64,000 bases of DNA from JAUSIF01 sp963711595 (GTDB lineage Bacteria > Pseudomonadota > Alphaproteobacteria > Rhizobiales > Xanthobacteraceae): contig CAVQER010000007.1 of assembly GCA_963711595.1 (NCBI GenBank), forward strand, positions 682,001 through 746,000. The letters run 5' to 3'. This document shows, piece after piece, positions 1 to 7,408 of this stretch; the stretch's first letter is position 1, and each line of letters starts with the position of its first letter. The notes below the pieces were generated by a model. That model had not been told where the DNA came from, did no database searches, and saw only the letters and a list, made by a program, of their open reading frames with translations. Both the position numbers and the translations under genes were made by a program.

Positions 1-22
1 AACTCTCCTGCTTGCGCAATCG

Positions 23-391
23 ATGACCCATTCACCCGTGACAGACGACAAACCCCTCGATCCGGCACAGGCCGCTGTCGTGCAGCGCCTGCGGCGTCTC
101 ATGCTCATTTCCAGTGTCATTATGCTTGGGGGATTGCTCGCTGTCTTCGGGGTGATTGCCTACCGGCTGTCTACAACAACTACGACGACCACTACGGCCG
201 CTACGGCAGAAGCGGACCCGCCAATCGAGGCAAATATTGGCCTACCCAAGGGGGCACGGGTGTTGTCCACCACAATTGCCAACGGACGGGCTACCGTCAC
301 CATGGATCTCGGCGGCCGCACCGAAGCGCGGGTGTACGATCTCGCGACGCAGAAACAGCTGGGTCGCGTCACTTTTCGCACCCAACCCTGA
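23..391 (+). CDS. DUF6476-like single-pass membrane protein
   Basis: A 122-residue protein with one hydrophobic segment at about residues 26-49, a Thr-rich linker just after it, and a small C-terminal domain. The overall plan (short N-tail, one helix, then a GLPKGARV...TTIANGRA-type domain) matches my memory of the DUF6476 family of Hyphomicrobiales, whose function is unknown. The start ATG overlaps a possible TGA at 24-26 of a gene cut off by the window edge, so it may be translationally coupled to that gene. Family assignment is from recall, not from a search. Confidence 0.7.
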   Translation: MTHSPVTDDKPLDPAQAAVVQRLRRLMLISSVIMLGGLLAVFGVIAYRLSTTTTTTTTAATAEADPPIEANIGLPKGARVLSTTIANGRATVTMDLGGRTEARVYDLATQKQLGRVTFRTQP

Positions 392-403
392 GAGCAGGCC
401 TCG

Positions 404-1417
404 ATGAAAAATCATCAGATCGTGCTGGCCGCTCGGCCGGAAGGCGAGCCGCGGCCCGACCATTTTCGCATCGTCGAAAGCGATCTGCCGAAGCCGGCGG
501 ACGGGCAGGTGCTGGTCAAGACATTGTGGCTCTCGCTCGACCCGTACATGCGCGGCCGCATGAGCGCGGCGAAATCCTACGCGCGGCCGGTCGAGGTCGG
601 TGACGTCATGGTCGGTCATACGGTCGGGGAGGTCGTCGAGTTGCGCAGCGCGGCGCTGAAAGCCGGCGACGCGGTTGCGGGCTATTGGGGCTGGCAGGAG
701 TACGCGCTCGCCGACGGCAAGCAGCTTACCAAAGTCGACGCGAGCAAGGCGCCGCTCTCGGCCGCGATCGGCGTGCTCGGAATGCCGGGCATGACGGCCT
801 ACACCGGCCTCCTCACGATCGGTCAGCCGAAAGCGGGCGAAACGGTTGTCGTCGCTGCCGCCTCCGGTCCGGTCGGCTCCGTCGTCGGGCAGATCGCAAA
901 GATAAAGGGCTGCCGCGCCGTCGGCATTGCCGGCGGTGCGGACAAGTGCCGCTACCTGATCGAAGAGCTCGGGTTCGATGCGGCGATCGATCGGCGCGCG
1001 CCTGATCTCCGCGAGCAACTCAAACAGGCATGCCCCAAGGGCATCGATGTCTACTTCGAGAACGTCGGCGGCGAGGTGTTCGATGCCGTCCTTCCGCTGT
1101 TCAACGATTTCGCGCGCGTCCCGGTGTGCGGGATCATCGCGCACTACAACGACACGGAGCTTCCGCCGGGGCCCGACAAGACGCCTCGACTCCTGCGCGC
1201 GATCCTGTCGAAGCGGCTGACGATGCGCGGGTTCATCGTCTGGGATTTTGCGGATCAGGCCGATGCATTCCGTCGCGACGTCGGGCAGTGGCTCAAGGAA
1301 GGCAAGATCAAATATCGCGAGGACATCGTCGAAGGACTCGAGGCGGCGCCGCAGGCCTTTATCGGCATGCTCAAGGGCAAGAATTTCGGCAAGCTCATCG
1401 TCCGGGTGGCGCGGTAG
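404..1417 (+). CDS. NADP-dependent oxidoreductase, zinc-free MDR/leukotriene B4 dehydrogenase-like
   Basis: A 337-residue cytosolic medium-chain dehydrogenase/reductase. The N-terminal GroES-like half contains LSLDPYMRGRMS, and the Rossmann half has AAASGPVGSVVGQIAK at about residues 150-165, the nucleotide loop of the prostaglandin reductase/CurA branch. Zinc-binding cysteines of classical alcohol dehydrogenases are absent. Family members reduce the double bond of alpha,beta-unsaturated ketones or aldehydes with NADPH; the substrate here is unknown. It lies 12 bp after the DUF6476-like gene, so the two may share a transcript. Length is normal for the family. Confidence 0.88.
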   Translation: MKNHQIVLAARPEGEPRPDHFRIVESDLPKPADGQVLVKTLWLSLDPYMRGRMSAAKSYARPVEVGDVMVGHTVGEVVELRSAALKAGDAVAGYWGWQEYALADGKQLTKVDASKAPLSAAIGVLGMPGMTAYTGLLTIGQPKAGETVVVAAASGPVGSVVGQIAKIKGCRAVGIAGGADKCRYLIEELGFDAAIDRRAPDLREQLKQACPKGIDVYFENVGGEVFDAVLPLFNDFARVPVCGIIAHYNDTELPPGPDKTPRLLRAILSKRLTMRGFIVWDFADQADAFRRDVGQWLKEGKIKYREDIVEGLEAAPQAFIGMLKGKNFGKLIVRVAR

Positions 1418-1430
1418 TGGCATCTCCTGA

Positions 1431-1544
1431 GTCATTCCGGGACGCGCCCAAAGGCGCGGGCCCGGAATCCAAACGGAAGCTGCGGCAGGTTTCTGAGCCG
1501 CTTGGATTTCGGGTTCGCGAGCTCCGCTCGCGCCCCGGAATGAC
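1431..1544. repeat. palindromic intergenic repeat, copy A
   Basis: A 114-bp element that begins GTCATTCCGGG and ends CCCCGGAATGAC, so the ends are inverted repeats. Inside are further nested inverted pieces (CCCGGAATCCAAACGG on one arm, GCTTGGATTTCGGG on the other) with a GC-rich clover-like arrangement. A second copy lies at 5563-5678. It has no coding capacity and sits between a gene end and a tRNA. It looks like the mobile palindromic elements common in Bradyrhizobium-type genomes. Confidence 0.8.
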
Positions 1545-1631
1545 GGAGATACGATCGTTTTCGAACGCGTCGGATCAGCGTTGCGCTTGATGCCCCATCG
1601 CTTCAGCGCTAAGAAAAGAGCGCCTGCGTAC

Positions 1632-1706
1632 GCTCCCTTCGTCTAGCGGTTAGGACACGGCCCTCTCAAGGCTGAAACACGGGTTCGATTCCCGTAGGGA
1701 GCGCCA
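1632..1706 (+). tRNA. tRNA-Glu (anticodon CTC), CCA encoded
   Basis: A complete cloverleaf can be folded. The acceptor stem GCTCCCT pairs with AGGGAGC, followed by discriminator G and CCA. The anticodon stem CGGCC (1658-1662) pairs with GGCTG, with the seven-base loop CTCTCAA giving anticodon CTC at 1665-1667. The T arm carries the usual GGTTCGATTCC. The CTC isoacceptor reads GAG, the preferred Glu codon of a GC-rich genome. No flanking integrase or duplicated 3' end was seen, so it is not an obvious island insertion site. Confidence 0.97.
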
Positions 1707-1947
1707 ACAATTTCGCTCAATTGTTAGTGTGCCGGGGGCGGTTCAAGATGCGTTCATCTTCAATTCGATAGGCAATTCGGGCATCCCACGCGTTCACGAG
1801 CAGGCGCCGAAGATTTTGCGACCAGAGCGCAGCACCTTCTTGCTCTGAATGCGTTGAAGGGAAGGTGCAGACCCGGCGACCCATGCCGTTCTGCCAGACT
1901 GTTGACGAGCAAGCGGTGCCACGCGCCGCGATCTGGAGGAAGCAACC

Positions 1948-2196
1948 ATGAAAGTTCTATTCGCCGCGAGCGCACTGCTCGCCGTTACGATCGGAATCGC
2001 CGGCACGACGTTCGCCCAGGCCCAGAACGCGCCAGTCTACCGCTATTGCCTGCTTGAAGGCGGCGGCGGCACGCGCGGAGGAGGCGGGCAGATGATGACC
2101 TGCCGCTACAACACCTGGTCGCAATGCATGGCGAGCAAGGCCGGCAATTCCGATAGTTGCATCATCAATCCGGAACTGACGTTCCCGCGCAGGTAA
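1948..2196 (+). CDS. DUF3551 small exported protein, tandem copy 1
   Basis: An 82-residue protein with an N-terminal signal peptide (MKVLFAASALLAVTIGIAG...FAQA) and a short mature part with two spaced cysteine pairs: YRYC and MTCRYNT, then SQCMASK and SDSCIINP. This pattern is that of DUF3551, an exported family of unknown role abundant in Bradyrhizobiaceae. It is the first of three near-identical 249-bp genes. The start is supported by GGAGGAAG eight bases upstream. The 241 bp between the tRNA and this gene hold no other convincing feature. Confidence 0.82.
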   Translation: MKVLFAASALLAVTIGIAGTTFAQAQNAPVYRYCLLEGGGGTRGGGGQMMTCRYNTWSQCMASKAGNSDSCIINPELTFPRR

Positions 2197-2219
2197 CAAC
2201 GCGTTCGGAGGAGTCAGCC

Positions 2220-2468
2220 ATGAAGGTCCTGTTTGCAGCAAGTGCGCTGCTCGCTGTTGCAATCGGTATTCAGGGCATTGCCCTTGCCCAGGCTCAAAAG
2301 GCGCCCGTGTATCGGTATTGCTTAATCGAGCGCATGGGCGGCGGCGGTTTCATCGGCAACGAGATGATGACATGTCGGTACAATACCTTGGCTCAATGCA
2401 TGGCGAGCAAGGGCGCCAATTCCGACACCTGCATCGTCAATCCGCAACTGACGTTCCCGCCGAGGTAA
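2220..2468 (+). CDS. DUF3551 small exported protein, tandem copy 2
   Basis: Second of three paralogues, again 82 residues with signal peptide and the same cysteine spacing. The glycine-rich loop differs (RMGGGGFIGNE instead of GGGGTRGGGGQ). The Shine-Dalgarno GGAGGAGTC... lies inside the conserved 23-bp spacer that follows copy 1. A longer reading frame opens at 2157, but the signal peptide and ribosome site place the start at 2220. It is probably co-transcribed with its neighbours. Function unknown. Confidence 0.82.
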   Translation: MKVLFAASALLAVAIGIQGIALAQAQKAPVYRYCLIERMGGGGFIGNEMMTCRYNTLAQCMASKGANSDTCIVNPQLTFPPR

Positions 2469-2491
2469 CAACGCGTTCGGAGGAGATGGGC

Positions 2492-2740
2492 ATGAAAATC
2501 CTGTTCGTCGCGGGCGCTCTGCTCGTGGTTGCGATCGAAATCGCCGGCACGGCGTTCGCCCAGGTTCAGGCGCCGGTCTACCGTTACTGCCTGCTGGAGC
2601 GCAGCGGTGGCGGATCCGGCGGCACCGGCGGCGAGGCGATGCTCTGCCGCTTCAACACGCTCGCGCAGTGCATGGCGAGCAAGACCGGCAATTCCGACAC
2701 CTGCATCATCAATCCGCAGCTGACGTTCCCGCGCAGGTAA
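2492..2740 (+). CDS. DUF3551 small exported protein, tandem copy 3
   Basis: Third paralogue, 82 residues, with signal peptide MKILFVAGALLVVAIEIAG and the same four-cysteine scaffold ending in NPQLTFPRR. The spacer before it repeats the spacer after copy 1 almost exactly (taacaacgcgttcggagga), evidence of unequal crossing-over or tandem duplication. The glycine-rich loop is again different in length-neutral fashion (RSGGGSGGTGGE). It converges with the coiled-coil gene on the opposite strand, 10 bp away. Confidence 0.82.
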   Translation: MKILFVAGALLVVAIEIAGTAFAQVQAPVYRYCLLERSGGGSGGTGGEAMLCRFNTLAQCMASKTGNSDTCIINPQLTFPRR

Positions 2741-2750
2741 GCAGGCGCGT

Positions 2751-4025
2751 TCAGGCGCGCTCGCGCGAGGAGCGAAGCTGCAGCGCGCGGATCCGCTCGG
2801 CGAGCGACAGCGGCCGATCGCCGTTCGCGTGCTCGGTCGCACCCCCGGGACTCGGGCCATTCTGGCGCGACGTCATTGACGGGGCCGCTTCGCTGACAAT
2901 GCGATCGATCGGGGAGCTCGCGCCTTCGAGATTGGCGGCAAGGCGAGCGACCTCTGCCGCGACATCGTTGATGCGTTCACGCAAGAGCGCGTTCTCGACG
3001 CGTTCGTTCGACCACGCCGCCTCGGCTTCCTGCTTCAACGCAGAGACTTCCTGCTGCAGCCGGTCGCGATCGTCGCGCAGCTGCGACAGGGCGCCTTCCA
3101 GCATCGACTTCTCCGCCTTCAGTTGCTCGATCGTCGAGGTGTAGGAGCGCGAAGCGGTGTCGATCTCGCGATGCACGGCGAGCGTCTCGGAACGGCTGTT
3201 TTCCAGCTCGACGTGCACGTTCGCGAGCGCGAGCTCGCGCTCGGCGGCGAGTTCGGATTGGCGCCGTGACTCCGCCTCCAGGCTGGCGATCGTGCGCGAC
3301 AGACCTTCCGCGTGGGACTTGCTCTCGGCAAGCCGGTTCTCCAATTCGGTGAGCCGGCGCGTCAACGACTCGGCCTTTTCACGTTCGTCGGTCAGGGAGC
3401 GCGAAGTGCTCTCTGCTTGTGCCCTTTCGTCGACGAGCCGTTCTTCGGTCGCGGCAACCTCGCGCTCCAGGTCGCTGATGCGGCCCTTCAGCGTGGTGCA
3501 CTGGGTTTCGAGCGCGACGATTTCGACGCGGTTGCTTTCGGATTCCGACGACTTGTCGCCGAGCGAACGTGTGAGCTGGGCGAGCTGGTTGGTCTTGGAC
3601 GCGAGCTCCGCCTCGGCGTCGTGCAGCGATTTTGCCTTGACCGACAGCTCTTCCTCGGTGCTGCGCAGACGCTCGCGGAGCGTGCGCTCCTGCGCCCCGA
3701 GCGCCGTCACCGATGCGGACTTTTCCTCCACCTCGGTCTTGAGCAGACGGATGGTTTCGCTCTTGCGGCCGATCTCGGCGAGCTGCTCGGTGGTCTTGAG
3801 CTTGAGTTGTTCGACGCCTGTCTCAAGACGGCGCGTCGACATGGCGAATTCGGCGCGCAGCTGATCCTTGTCGGCCTGGATCTCGGCCATCGAGACCGGG
3901 ATCGCACCTTCGATGCGCCGCGTCGTAAGACGAACGGCGCGGTGCCACACGGCCGAAAGCAGCACGAGCGCTATAAGGCTCGCCGCCAGGAAGCCGAGGG
4001 CGAAAAACATGACCGCTTCGATCAT
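2751..4025 (-). CDS. membrane-anchored coiled-coil protein
   Basis: A 424-residue protein with one N-terminal membrane helix (about residues 4-28, MFFALGFLAASLIALVLLSAVW). After a basic stretch comes a very long heptad-patterned region rich in Glu, Lys, Arg, Leu and Ala from about residue 50 to 365, and a short tail with LSLAERIRALQ. The architecture predicts a cytoplasmic coiled coil tethered to the inner membrane. I recall similar proteins as conserved hypotheticals in Bradyrhizobium; no role is known to me. The start has GTGAGG upstream of ATG. Confidence 0.72.
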   Translation of the reverse strand: MIEAVMFFALGFLAASLIALVLLSAVWHRAVRLTTRRIEGAIPVSMAEIQADKDQLRAEFAMSTRRLETGVEQLKLKTTEQLAEIGRKSETIRLLKTEVEEKSASVTALGAQERTLRERLRSTEEELSVKAKSLHDAEAELASKTNQLAQLTRSLGDKSSESESNRVEIVALETQCTTLKGRISDLEREVAATEERLVDERAQAESTSRSLTDEREKAESLTRRLTELENRLAESKSHAEGLSRTIASLEAESRRQSELAAERELALANVHVELENSRSETLAVHREIDTASRSYTSTIEQLKAEKSMLEGALSQLRDDRDRLQQEVSALKQEAEAAWSNERVENALLRERINDVAAEVARLAANLEGASSPIDRIVSEAAPSMTSRQNGPSPGGATEHANGDRPLSLAERIRALQLRSSRERA

Positions 4026-4092
4026 GTGCGAGCCTCACGCGCTGGGTGTTACTCAGCGATTCATTGCATGGCGTAGCTCAGATTGCCAGCAA

Positions 4093-4135
4093 TGGAAAAA
4101 TTATTCCGGCCGTGGGGGCACTTGGCCACGGCCGG
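4093..4135 (-). terminator. Rho-independent terminator of the eipA-like gene
   Basis: A perfect 10-bp inverted repeat, CCGGCCGTGG (4106-4115) and CCACGGCCGG (4126-4135), with a 10-nt loop. Read on the minus strand it is followed by AATAATTTTT (4095-4104 region). It lies 28 bp after the stop of the minus-strand gene at 4163-4735. Confidence 0.75.
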
Positions 4136-4162
4136 GTTGCTCGCCGGATCAGGCGATCCGAA

Positions 4163-4735
4163 TCAGAACGGATTCCAGGTCGAGTGATCCGTGAACTTGA
4201 GATAGCCGATGTTGGCGCCGAGCCGCACGCCAAGGCCGGTGCGGATTGGAACCACGACCGTGTTGCCGGCCGTCAGCGCCGTCATGCCCAGTCCGCCAAC
4301 CAGATAGGCGGATCCGGACAGGCCGGCGAAGCGGCGATACATGTCGTCGACGCCGTACAGGTTGTAAACGAGCATCATGGTGCGGGCGCCGTCGCCGCCG
4401 AGGTCGAAACCGAGGCTCGGCCCCTGCCAGAATACTTTCCGGTTCCCTGCGTTGCGCGTGTACAGCACGCCTTCGCCGTAGCGGAGCCCAACCGTGATCG
4501 CGCCGGAAGCTTCCTGGCCGAGAATGTAGCCGTTCGGCTCGCCCCACTGTCGCGCGGCCTTTTCGACGAGAAGCGCGAGGTCGCGCGATGCGACACCGAA
4601 GAAGCGATGGCCGGCGTCAAGGATCTCGTTTGCAGAGAACGTGTTGCCGTACGCCTGCGCAGGTGCCTGGGCGGAAGCGGGCGAAAGCGCGAGCGTGAAG
4701 GCGGCGAGTACGAGAAATGCGCGAAGCAGCGCCAT
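4163..4735 (-). CDS. eipA: EipA-family (DUF1134) envelope integrity protein
   Basis: A 190-residue exported protein with signal peptide MALLRAFLVLAAFTLALS...ASA. The mature part contains SANEILDAGHRFFG, RQWGEPNGYILGQEASGA, GLRYGEGVLYTR and GPSLGFDLGGDGAR, which I recognise as DUF1134/EipA. In Brucella, EipA is a periplasmic envelope-integrity protein under CtrA control. I prefer the start at 4735 because GGAG lies six bases before it; an upstream ATG at 4747 lacks a ribosome site. Two TTAA half-sites occur upstream at 4788 and 4805 but not with the CtrA spacing. Confidence 0.85.
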   Translation of the reverse strand: MALLRAFLVLAAFTLALSPASAQAPAQAYGNTFSANEILDAGHRFFGVASRDLALLVEKAARQWGEPNGYILGQEASGAITVGLRYGEGVLYTRNAGNRKVFWQGPSLGFDLGGDGARTMMLVYNLYGVDDMYRRFAGLSGSAYLVGGLGMTALTAGNTVVVPIRTGLGVRLGANIGYLKFTDHSTWNPF

Positions 4736-4917
4736 GCGGAACTCCATCGACTGGAAGGCGGGATCGTTCGCGGGCGAGTGTCAGAGGTTAATGTTTGATT
4801 TTCGTTAACGAGGCGCCTACGGCGCGGCAAAGTGATGGCCGAGCGTTTAACGGGCCACACACGCGCAAATCCTAAGCTCGTGATGGTTCGGATTGATGGC
4901 GCCGGTAGGGCTGGCGA

Positions 4918-4981
4918 CCGATCTCGCGTTTACGCGAGATCGGCACTTGAACATTCGCAAGTCGGCCAGGGCCGACTTGCG
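4918..4981. other. two tandem perfect hairpins in the leader of the YHS gene
   Basis: Hairpin 1 spans 4918-4943, with a 12-bp perfect stem (CCGATCTCGCGT/ACGCGAGATCGG) and a 2-nt loop. Hairpin 2 spans 4956-4981, with an 11-bp perfect stem (CGCAAGTCGGC/GCCGACTTGCG) and a 5-nt or shorter loop. They lie between divergent genes, 24 bp before the YHS gene start. Neither is followed by a T tract, so they are not typical terminators. They may act on the RNA leader or be operators or repeat remnants. Confidence 0.55.
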
Positions 4982-5005
4982 TAAGGCGCGGGGCAGGAAC
5001 AAGAG

Positions 5006-5503
5006 ATGCGATCGAGAGATGCGCGGCGCCGGGCGCGCATGATCCTTGTCGGCGCGATCGCCCTCATGCTCACGGGCGTGCTGCCGCCGCGCGTCCACGG
5101 GGCGGTGACAAACGAGCTCGTGGTCGCGGACCCGCAAGCCGGGGTCGCGTTGTTCGGCTTCGATCCGGTCAGCTATTTCCTGGACGGCGCGGCGCGTGCG
5201 GGCTCCGAATCGTTTGAACTGGCCTTCGGCGGCCTCACTTGGCGGTTCAGGAGCGAGGCGAACCGCGCTGCATTCCGCGATCGACCCGATGCCTACGTTC
5301 CTCGCTTCGGCGGCTACGATCCGATCGCATTGGTCCGCGGCGCTCCAGTGGCCGGGCATCCGACGCTGTTCGTCGTGCATGGAGGGCAGCTGTACCTGTT
5401 CCACCAGCCGGAAAATCGGGCGAAATTCATTGCGGAGCCGAATGCGGCGATCGACGCGGCCCGTTCGGCGTGGCCGCTCGTGCGCCGTTCGCTCGTGCAT
5501 TGA
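5006..5503 (+). CDS. YHS-domain exported protein
   Basis: A 165-residue protein. An N-terminal hydrophobic stretch after an Arg-rich start (residues 12-34) looks like a signal peptide. The rest contains GVALFGFDPVSYF, an aromatic-rich core (FGGLTWRFRSEANRAAF) and a terminal GQLYLFHQPENRAKF, the pattern of YHS-domain proteins of the periplasm. Family members are of uncertain function, some linked to metals. It stands alone, divergent from eipA and behind a double hairpin. Confidence 0.75.
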   Translation: MRSRDARRRARMILVGAIALMLTGVLPPRVHGAVTNELVVADPQAGVALFGFDPVSYFLDGAARAGSESFELAFGGLTWRFRSEANRAAFRDRPDAYVPRFGGYDPIALVRGAPVAGHPTLFVVHGGQLYLFHQPENRAKFIAEPNAAIDAARSAWPLVRRSLVH

Positions 5504-5562
5504 CGTGGTCGTCGTCCCGGCCATGCCGAAGGCGTGGGCCGTGACCGTCAGCCAGACCAATT

Positions 5563-5678
5563 GTCATTCCGGGGCGCCGCGCGCTAGCGCGGCGAGCCCG
5601 GAATCCAAACGGATTCAGAGAAAGGTTGCTCGGCCGTTTGGATTCCGGGCCCGCCGCTTCGCGGCGTCCCGGAATGAC
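5563..5678. repeat. palindromic intergenic repeat, copy B
   Basis: A 116-bp element with GTCATTCCGG at the left end and CCGGAATGAC at the right end. The inner arms, CCCGGAATCCAAACGG and CCGTTTGGATTCCGGG, are perfect inverted repeats. Sequence just outside the right end (TCAGGAG) matches, in inverse orientation, sequence just outside the left end of copy A, so the two elements are inserted in opposite orientations and the unit extends slightly beyond the palindrome. Confidence 0.8.
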
Positions 5679-5717
5679 TCAGGAGGTGTACGGTCTCGCA
5701 TTCGGCTAGGACACGGA

Positions 5718-6539
5718 CTAGCTCGCCCCCGGCGCGCCCCAGGCGACGAAGCCGTCGACGATGAAATCCGCCCTTTTGGACCCGTAGGCTATCGCCTTTC
5801 CATCCGGGGCATTGACACTCCCACCGGCTGCGACGAGCAACGCATGCCCCGCCGCGATGTCCCACTCGCTGACCGAAAAAAGGCGGGCGTACACGTCGGC
5901 GGCGCCTTCCGCGAGGTGCGCGAACTTCAGCGACGAGCCGACGGGCAGCCGCTTCTCGATTGGAAGTTCCGCGAGGAAGCGCTCGCTCCGTTCGTCCGGG
6001 TGCGAACGGCTGGTAAGAGCCACAAAACGCGCGGGCCGCGGTCGCGCTCGGATGGGCTCAGCGGCCTGGCGGTCGAAGCGGGCGCCCGGCACGAGAGCGA
6101 TACGAAGCGCTTCACCGTCGGCGCCCGTGTAAAGTGCATTGCGCCCGGGTGCGAAAAGCACACCCAGCACCGGCGTGCCTCCTTCGACCAAGCCGACATT
6201 CACCGTGTATTCGTCGCGGCCAGCGACAAGTTCCCGCGTGCCGTCGACTGGATCGACGACGAGATACGCTCCCTGAGGCAATGCCGGCATGCACCTTGAG
6301 GCGGCTTCTTCTGCAATCACGGGCACGCCCGGCAGCAGCCGGGCGAGGCCTTCGCATAAAATCTCCTCTGCCGCTTCATCCGCAGCGGTCACCGGACTGC
6401 GATCGGCTTTCGCGCGATGCGAGAGACCCGCAGCGACAAGTTCGACGATGCGCGCGCCTGCATCACTTACGAGATCCGCAATGGGCGCCAGAAGCCGCGA
6501 CGCTTCCCCGCGTTCAATCGTGCGCTGTGTCGTGTCCAT
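5718..6539 (-). CDS. cysQ: 3'(2'),5'-bisphosphate nucleotidase / inositol monophosphatase family
   Basis: A 273-residue Mg/Li-sensitive phosphatase. Metal-binding motifs are visible: VIAEEA at residues 74-79, VDPVDGTREL at 95-104 and WDIAAGHAL at 226-234. The CysQ branch hydrolyses 3'-phosphoadenosine 5'-phosphate (PAP) left by sulfotransferases and PAPS reductase. An inositol phosphatase role cannot be excluded. A PAP recycler would fit the sulfotransferases and PAPS-making cysDNC near 50-60 kb, although it is not linked to them. It is divergent from chpT. Confidence 0.85.
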   Translation of the reverse strand: MDTTQRTIERGEASRLLAPIADLVSDAGARIVELVAAGLSHRAKADRSPVTAADEAAEEILCEGLARLLPGVPVIAEEAASRCMPALPQGAYLVVDPVDGTRELVAGRDEYTVNVGLVEGGTPVLGVLFAPGRNALYTGADGEALRIALVPGARFDRQAAEPIRARPRPARFVALTSRSHPDERSERFLAELPIEKRLPVGSSLKFAHLAEGAADVYARLFSVSEWDIAAGHALLVAAGGSVNAPDGKAIAYGSKRADFIVDGFVAWGAPGAS

Positions 6540-6636
6540 TCAAGCCCGCTACTGGCATGGCATGCGGCGGCGGTGTATCACACGCTCCCGTCTCGACCAA
6601 CGCGACCAATTCGGCGCCAGCGGACCGGATTCCCGC

Positions 6637-7278
6637 ATGAACGCACCCCAAAACCTCGATGCACTCGATCTCGCGGCGCTCTTGTGCTCGCGCGTCTGTC
6701 ACGACGTGATTAGCCCGGTCGGCGCCATCGTCAACGGCCTTGAAGTCCTGGAGGACGAGAAGGACGAGACGATGAAGAAGCATGCGCTCGACCTCATCAA
6801 GAAGAGCGCGACGCAGGCATCCGCGCGCCTTCAATTCTCGCGGCTTGCCTTCGGGGCGGCGGGGTCGGCAGGCGCGCAGCTGGACCTCGGCGACGCGGAA
6901 AACGTGACACGCGGGCTGCTGCAGGATGAGCGCCTTACGTTGACGTGGAACCTCCCACGGACGCTCGTCGCCAAAAACCGCGTGAAGCTCCTGCTCAACC
7001 TCTTGCTGATTGCAGCTGCGGCCATTCCACGCGGAGGCAAACTTACGGTCGATCCGATCGGCGAAGGAGAGCGGATCGGATTCCGCCTGACCTCGGCGGG
7101 AACCAACGCCAAGGTGCAGTCCGCCGTGGAAGCGGCGCTTTCCGGAACGGCGGCGGAACGCATCGATGCGCACGGGATTCAGCCGCACTACACGGCCCTG
7201 CTGGCCCACGTCACAGGTCTTAAAATTTCCTTATCGAGCGCCCCGGACACCATCGTGCTGACGGCCGTCGAAGCCTAA
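6637..7278 (+). CDS. chpT: histidine phosphotransferase ChpT
   Basis: A 213-residue protein with the CSRVCHDVISPVGAIVNG motif whose His22 is the expected phospho-accepting residue. The rest resembles a degenerate kinase fold (NRVKLLLNLLLIAAAAIPRGG) without an ATP site. ChpT carries phosphate from the kinase CckA to CtrA and CpdR in alphaproteobacterial cell-cycle control. ctrA itself lies 9 kb away. The reading frame opens further upstream, but the conserved LDLAALLCSR start supports ATG at 6637. Gene length is typical. Confidence 0.92.
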   Translation: MNAPQNLDALDLAALLCSRVCHDVISPVGAIVNGLEVLEDEKDETMKKHALDLIKKSATQASARLQFSRLAFGAAGSAGAQLDLGDAENVTRGLLQDERLTLTWNLPRTLVAKNRVKLLLNLLLIAAAAIPRGGKLTVDPIGEGERIGFRLTSAGTNAKVQSAVEAALSGTAAERIDAHGIQPHYTALLAHVTGLKISLSSAPDTIVLTAVEA

Positions 7279-7408
7279 ATCCATGCGGGTTTTTCGGGCC
7301 CTCTAGTCAGGGTTGATTTCAAGCAATCTTAACGCTCGTGGCTCAAGAGTTGGCGTGAGAAGCGGCCGGGTTTTGCGGGCCCCGCCGCTTCCCTTGATCG
7401 GCCGGGCC

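Noticed and set aside
242..1435. 397-residue minus-strand reading frame opposite the oxidoreductase
   Set aside because: It is the mirror of a well-supported gene, with Arg/Asp/His-rich composition typical of antisense frames in GC-rich DNA, and no motif or ribosome site.
1632..1706. tRNA-Glu as an integration site of a genomic island
   Set aside because: No integrase, no duplicated tRNA 3' end and no composition break next to it.
4788..4808. Pair of TTAA sites upstream of eipA as a CtrA box
   Set aside because: The two TTAA are 13 bp apart, not the 7 bp of the CtrA consensus. CtrA control of eipA is plausible from Brucella but not shown here.
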